A DNA stretch of 64,000 bases, from assembly GCF_900103215.1 (NCBI RefSeq), contig NZ_FNGV01000013.1, positions 99,109 through 163,108 on the forward strand. Reading direction: 5' to 3'. Source of the stretch: Kriegella aquimaris (lineage in GTDB: Bacteria > Bacteroidota > Bacteroidia > Flavobacteriales > Flavobacteriaceae). Made by a program: the position numbers and the translations under genes. Position 1 is the stretch's first letter, and each line of letters begins with the position of its first letter. Shown here piece after piece: positions 62,999 through 64,000 of the stretch. The notes beneath the pieces were generated by a model. The model was not told where the DNA came from, ran no database searches, and was given only the letters and a program-made list of their open reading frames with translations.

Positions 62999-63286
62999 TT
63001 ACTTATTTCTGGAAAGTTGTTTATCGAATTCCATTTCCAAATAGTCTTCCGATAGATTGGGTTCGCCCATTAGCCAGGCATCGATAACCTCCTTGTCAAA
63101 GAATTTTTGTCGGATGTGTTTGTTGCCGCCCATGGGAATCAATTTCAACTGGGTCAACTTATAGATCTTGCTTTTTGAGAACCCCGTATAGGCCACAAGG
63201 TCATCTACGTTCATTACTTTCTTTTGATGGGATAGTAGCCCCTTGATATCCCTTAAGAGATCTACCATGTCATTTTCTATTTCCAT
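62999..63286 (-). CDS. Excisionase-like helix-turn-helix protein
   Basis: 95 aa. The central part reads MNVDDLVAYTGFSKSKIYKL and then IPMGGNKHIRQKFFDKEVIDAWL. This is the typical MerR-like/excisionase (HTH_17) fold of Bacteroidota mobile elements, with the second helix at SKSKIYKL. The protein probably controls excision or transcription of the element. It is divergent from nothing nearby and points the same way as mobC, 273 bases upstream of it. A palindrome of CCGCA/TGCGG (63306-63316) lies 20 bases before its start. Confidence 0.78.
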   Translation of the reverse strand: MEIENDMVDLLRDIKGLLSHQKKVMNVDDLVAYTGFSKSKIYKLTQLKLIPMGGNKHIRQKFFDKEVIDAWLMGEPNLSEDYLEMEFDKQLSRNK

Positions 63287-63305
63287 AATTCTCGCTTTAA
63301 AATAA

Positions 63306-63316
63306 CCGCAATGCGG
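63306..63316. promoter_or_regulatory. Palindrome CCGCA-A-TGCGG upstream of the excisionase-like gene
   Basis: An 11-base palindrome with five pairs around one base, 20 bases before the start codon of the HTH gene. It could be an autoregulatory site, but it is short and may be chance. Confidence 0.25.
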
Positions 63317-63404
63317 TCTACCCGTGTTACAAATGTTCGAAGCAAAGAAAGAAGATGCAAGCGCGTGAAAAGAAGAAAAAGGGGAAATCTACCCCATAAA
63401 ATAT

Positions 63405-63989
63405 TTAAATATCCCCCAAGAAATCGAAGAATGAATCTATCCGTCGTTCAAATTCATGATTGGGAGGAAACTCATTGTACTTTTTTGAAAGTATCTCGGC
63501 AGACATCAAGTTTCCTTTGTGGTAAATTTTTTGGGATCTCTCAAAGGATTTTAAGCTAATCCCCTTTTTAAGTTGTTTAAACTTATCGAGAATATATTTT
63601 AATTGCGGTTGGGTACAGTTAAAATGCAGCACCGAATCGTGGATGTCAAAATCGAGCACCATGACTTCATAAAAATTTTTGAAGCTCGTCAAGTTCTCGT
63701 CCAAGAGTTCATAGCGAATCAACGCGTTATAGATTTTTCTTAATATTCTTTCGTTGAAGTCCAGGTTCAGACCGACAAGTTTCATTCGTGAACTTCTATT
63801 TTGATACTTCACTTTCTTTTTATAAGCATCCGATACCAAAATAACAAAGACTAAAATAACGGAAAACCATATCGGAAGCAACGCCAACCATAGGATTTCA
63901 TAGGTTTCATAAAGATCGAACGAAAAATAGACCATAAATATTCCAAAAAGAATAAGCCCAATAATCAGCCCATTATTTCCTCTTCTCAT
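63405..63989 (-). CDS. Membrane protein of unknown function in the mobile element
   Basis: 194 aa. Two transmembrane helices at the N-terminus (about 8-27 and 32-53; GLIIGLILFGIFMVYFSF and WLALLPIWFSVILVFVIL) are followed by a basic stretch (KKKVKYQNRSSRMK) and a soluble domain of about 125 residues. That domain is charged and largely helical and ends FERRIDSFFDFLGDI. I do not recognise the family. Its start is only 11 bases from the window end, so an upstream gene could overlap. It is the first visible minus-strand gene ahead of the excisionase-like gene and likely belongs to the same element. Confidence 0.6.
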   Translation of the reverse strand: MRRGNNGLIIGLILFGIFMVYFSFDLYETYEILWLALLPIWFSVILVFVILVSDAYKKKVKYQNRSSRMKLVGLNLDFNERILRKIYNALIRYELLDENLTSFKNFYEVMVLDFDIHDSVLHFNCTQPQLKYILDKFKQLKKGISLKSFERSQKIYHKGNLMSAEILSKKYNEFPPNHEFERRIDSFFDFLGDI

Positions 63990-64000
63990 AAAGGCATTAA

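Overview
The window looks like a chromosome segment of a marine, polysaccharide-degrading member of the Flavobacteriaceae (Bacteroidota). This is an inference. It rests on a SusC/SusD pair, many secreted hydrolases with Sec, lipoprotein or Tat-like signals, a type IX secretion (T9SS) C-terminal domain, FG-GAP/VCBS proteins, Bacteroidetes-type MobA/MobC genes, and AT-rich leaders without Shine-Dalgarno sequences. No rRNA, intact tRNA or CRISPR array was seen.

Region 1 (1-6.9 kb, + strand): the end of an unknown secreted protein, then a co-directional set of an azurin-like cupredoxin, a VCBS-repeat protein, a DUF6797/sorbosone-dehydrogenase-like beta-propeller protein and a DUF5060 glycoside-hydrolase-like protein. 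Region 2 (7-12 kb) is a gene graveyard. Three intact secreted proteins (an unknown 334-aa protein, a CBM-like lipoprotein and a cupin) sit among decayed remnants: a DUF5060 lipoprotein, a DUF5916/CBM9-like protein, an aldo/keto reductase, a tRNA-Leu, and an unidentified coding region.

Region 3 (12-39.2 kb, - strand) is a large polysaccharide utilization locus (PUL). In transcription order it holds SusC, SusD, a ceramidase-like protein, a CE1 esterase, an acetyl-xylan-esterase-like lipoprotein, two [CE12 esterase - ceramidase-like] pairs, two tandem GH20 hexosaminidases, a GH109-like protein, a GH63/MGH1-like hydrolase, a CBM9-like lipoprotein, an APC permease and a Gfo/Idh/MocA protein. Region 4 (39.6-48.5 kb) extends it with a frameshifted SGNH esterase, another Gfo/Idh/MocA protein, a large SGNH esterase and a sialidase-like Asp-box protein. 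It also contains a divergent cytochrome b / molybdopterin oxidoreductase pair. The enzymes point to an O-acetylated, N-acetylhexosamine-containing glycan or glycoconjugate. The three ceramidase-like proteins keep the metal-site residues but lack the nucleophilic serine of true neutral ceramidases.

Region 5 (48.5-54.9 kb): an AraC regulator divergent from a tight five-gene operon (RidA, D-threonine-aldolase-like, class III aminotransferase, 3-hydroxyacyl-CoA-dehydrogenase-like, M19 dipeptidase), probably for uptake-linked catabolism of an unusual amino compound. Region 6 (55-57.7 kb): a Fic protein with an operator array in its leader, a frameshifted HipB-like XRE remnant, and the orphan T9SS tail of a surface protein with its partner lipoprotein. 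Region 7 (57.7-61.1 kb): cupin lipoprotein, AraC regulator and acyl-CoA dehydrogenase between two roughly 65-bp direct repeats. Region 8 (61.1-64 kb): part of a mobilizable element (DUF6730 protein, MobA relaxase, MobC, excisionase-like HTH protein, membrane protein), with hairpins that may be an origin of transfer or element end.
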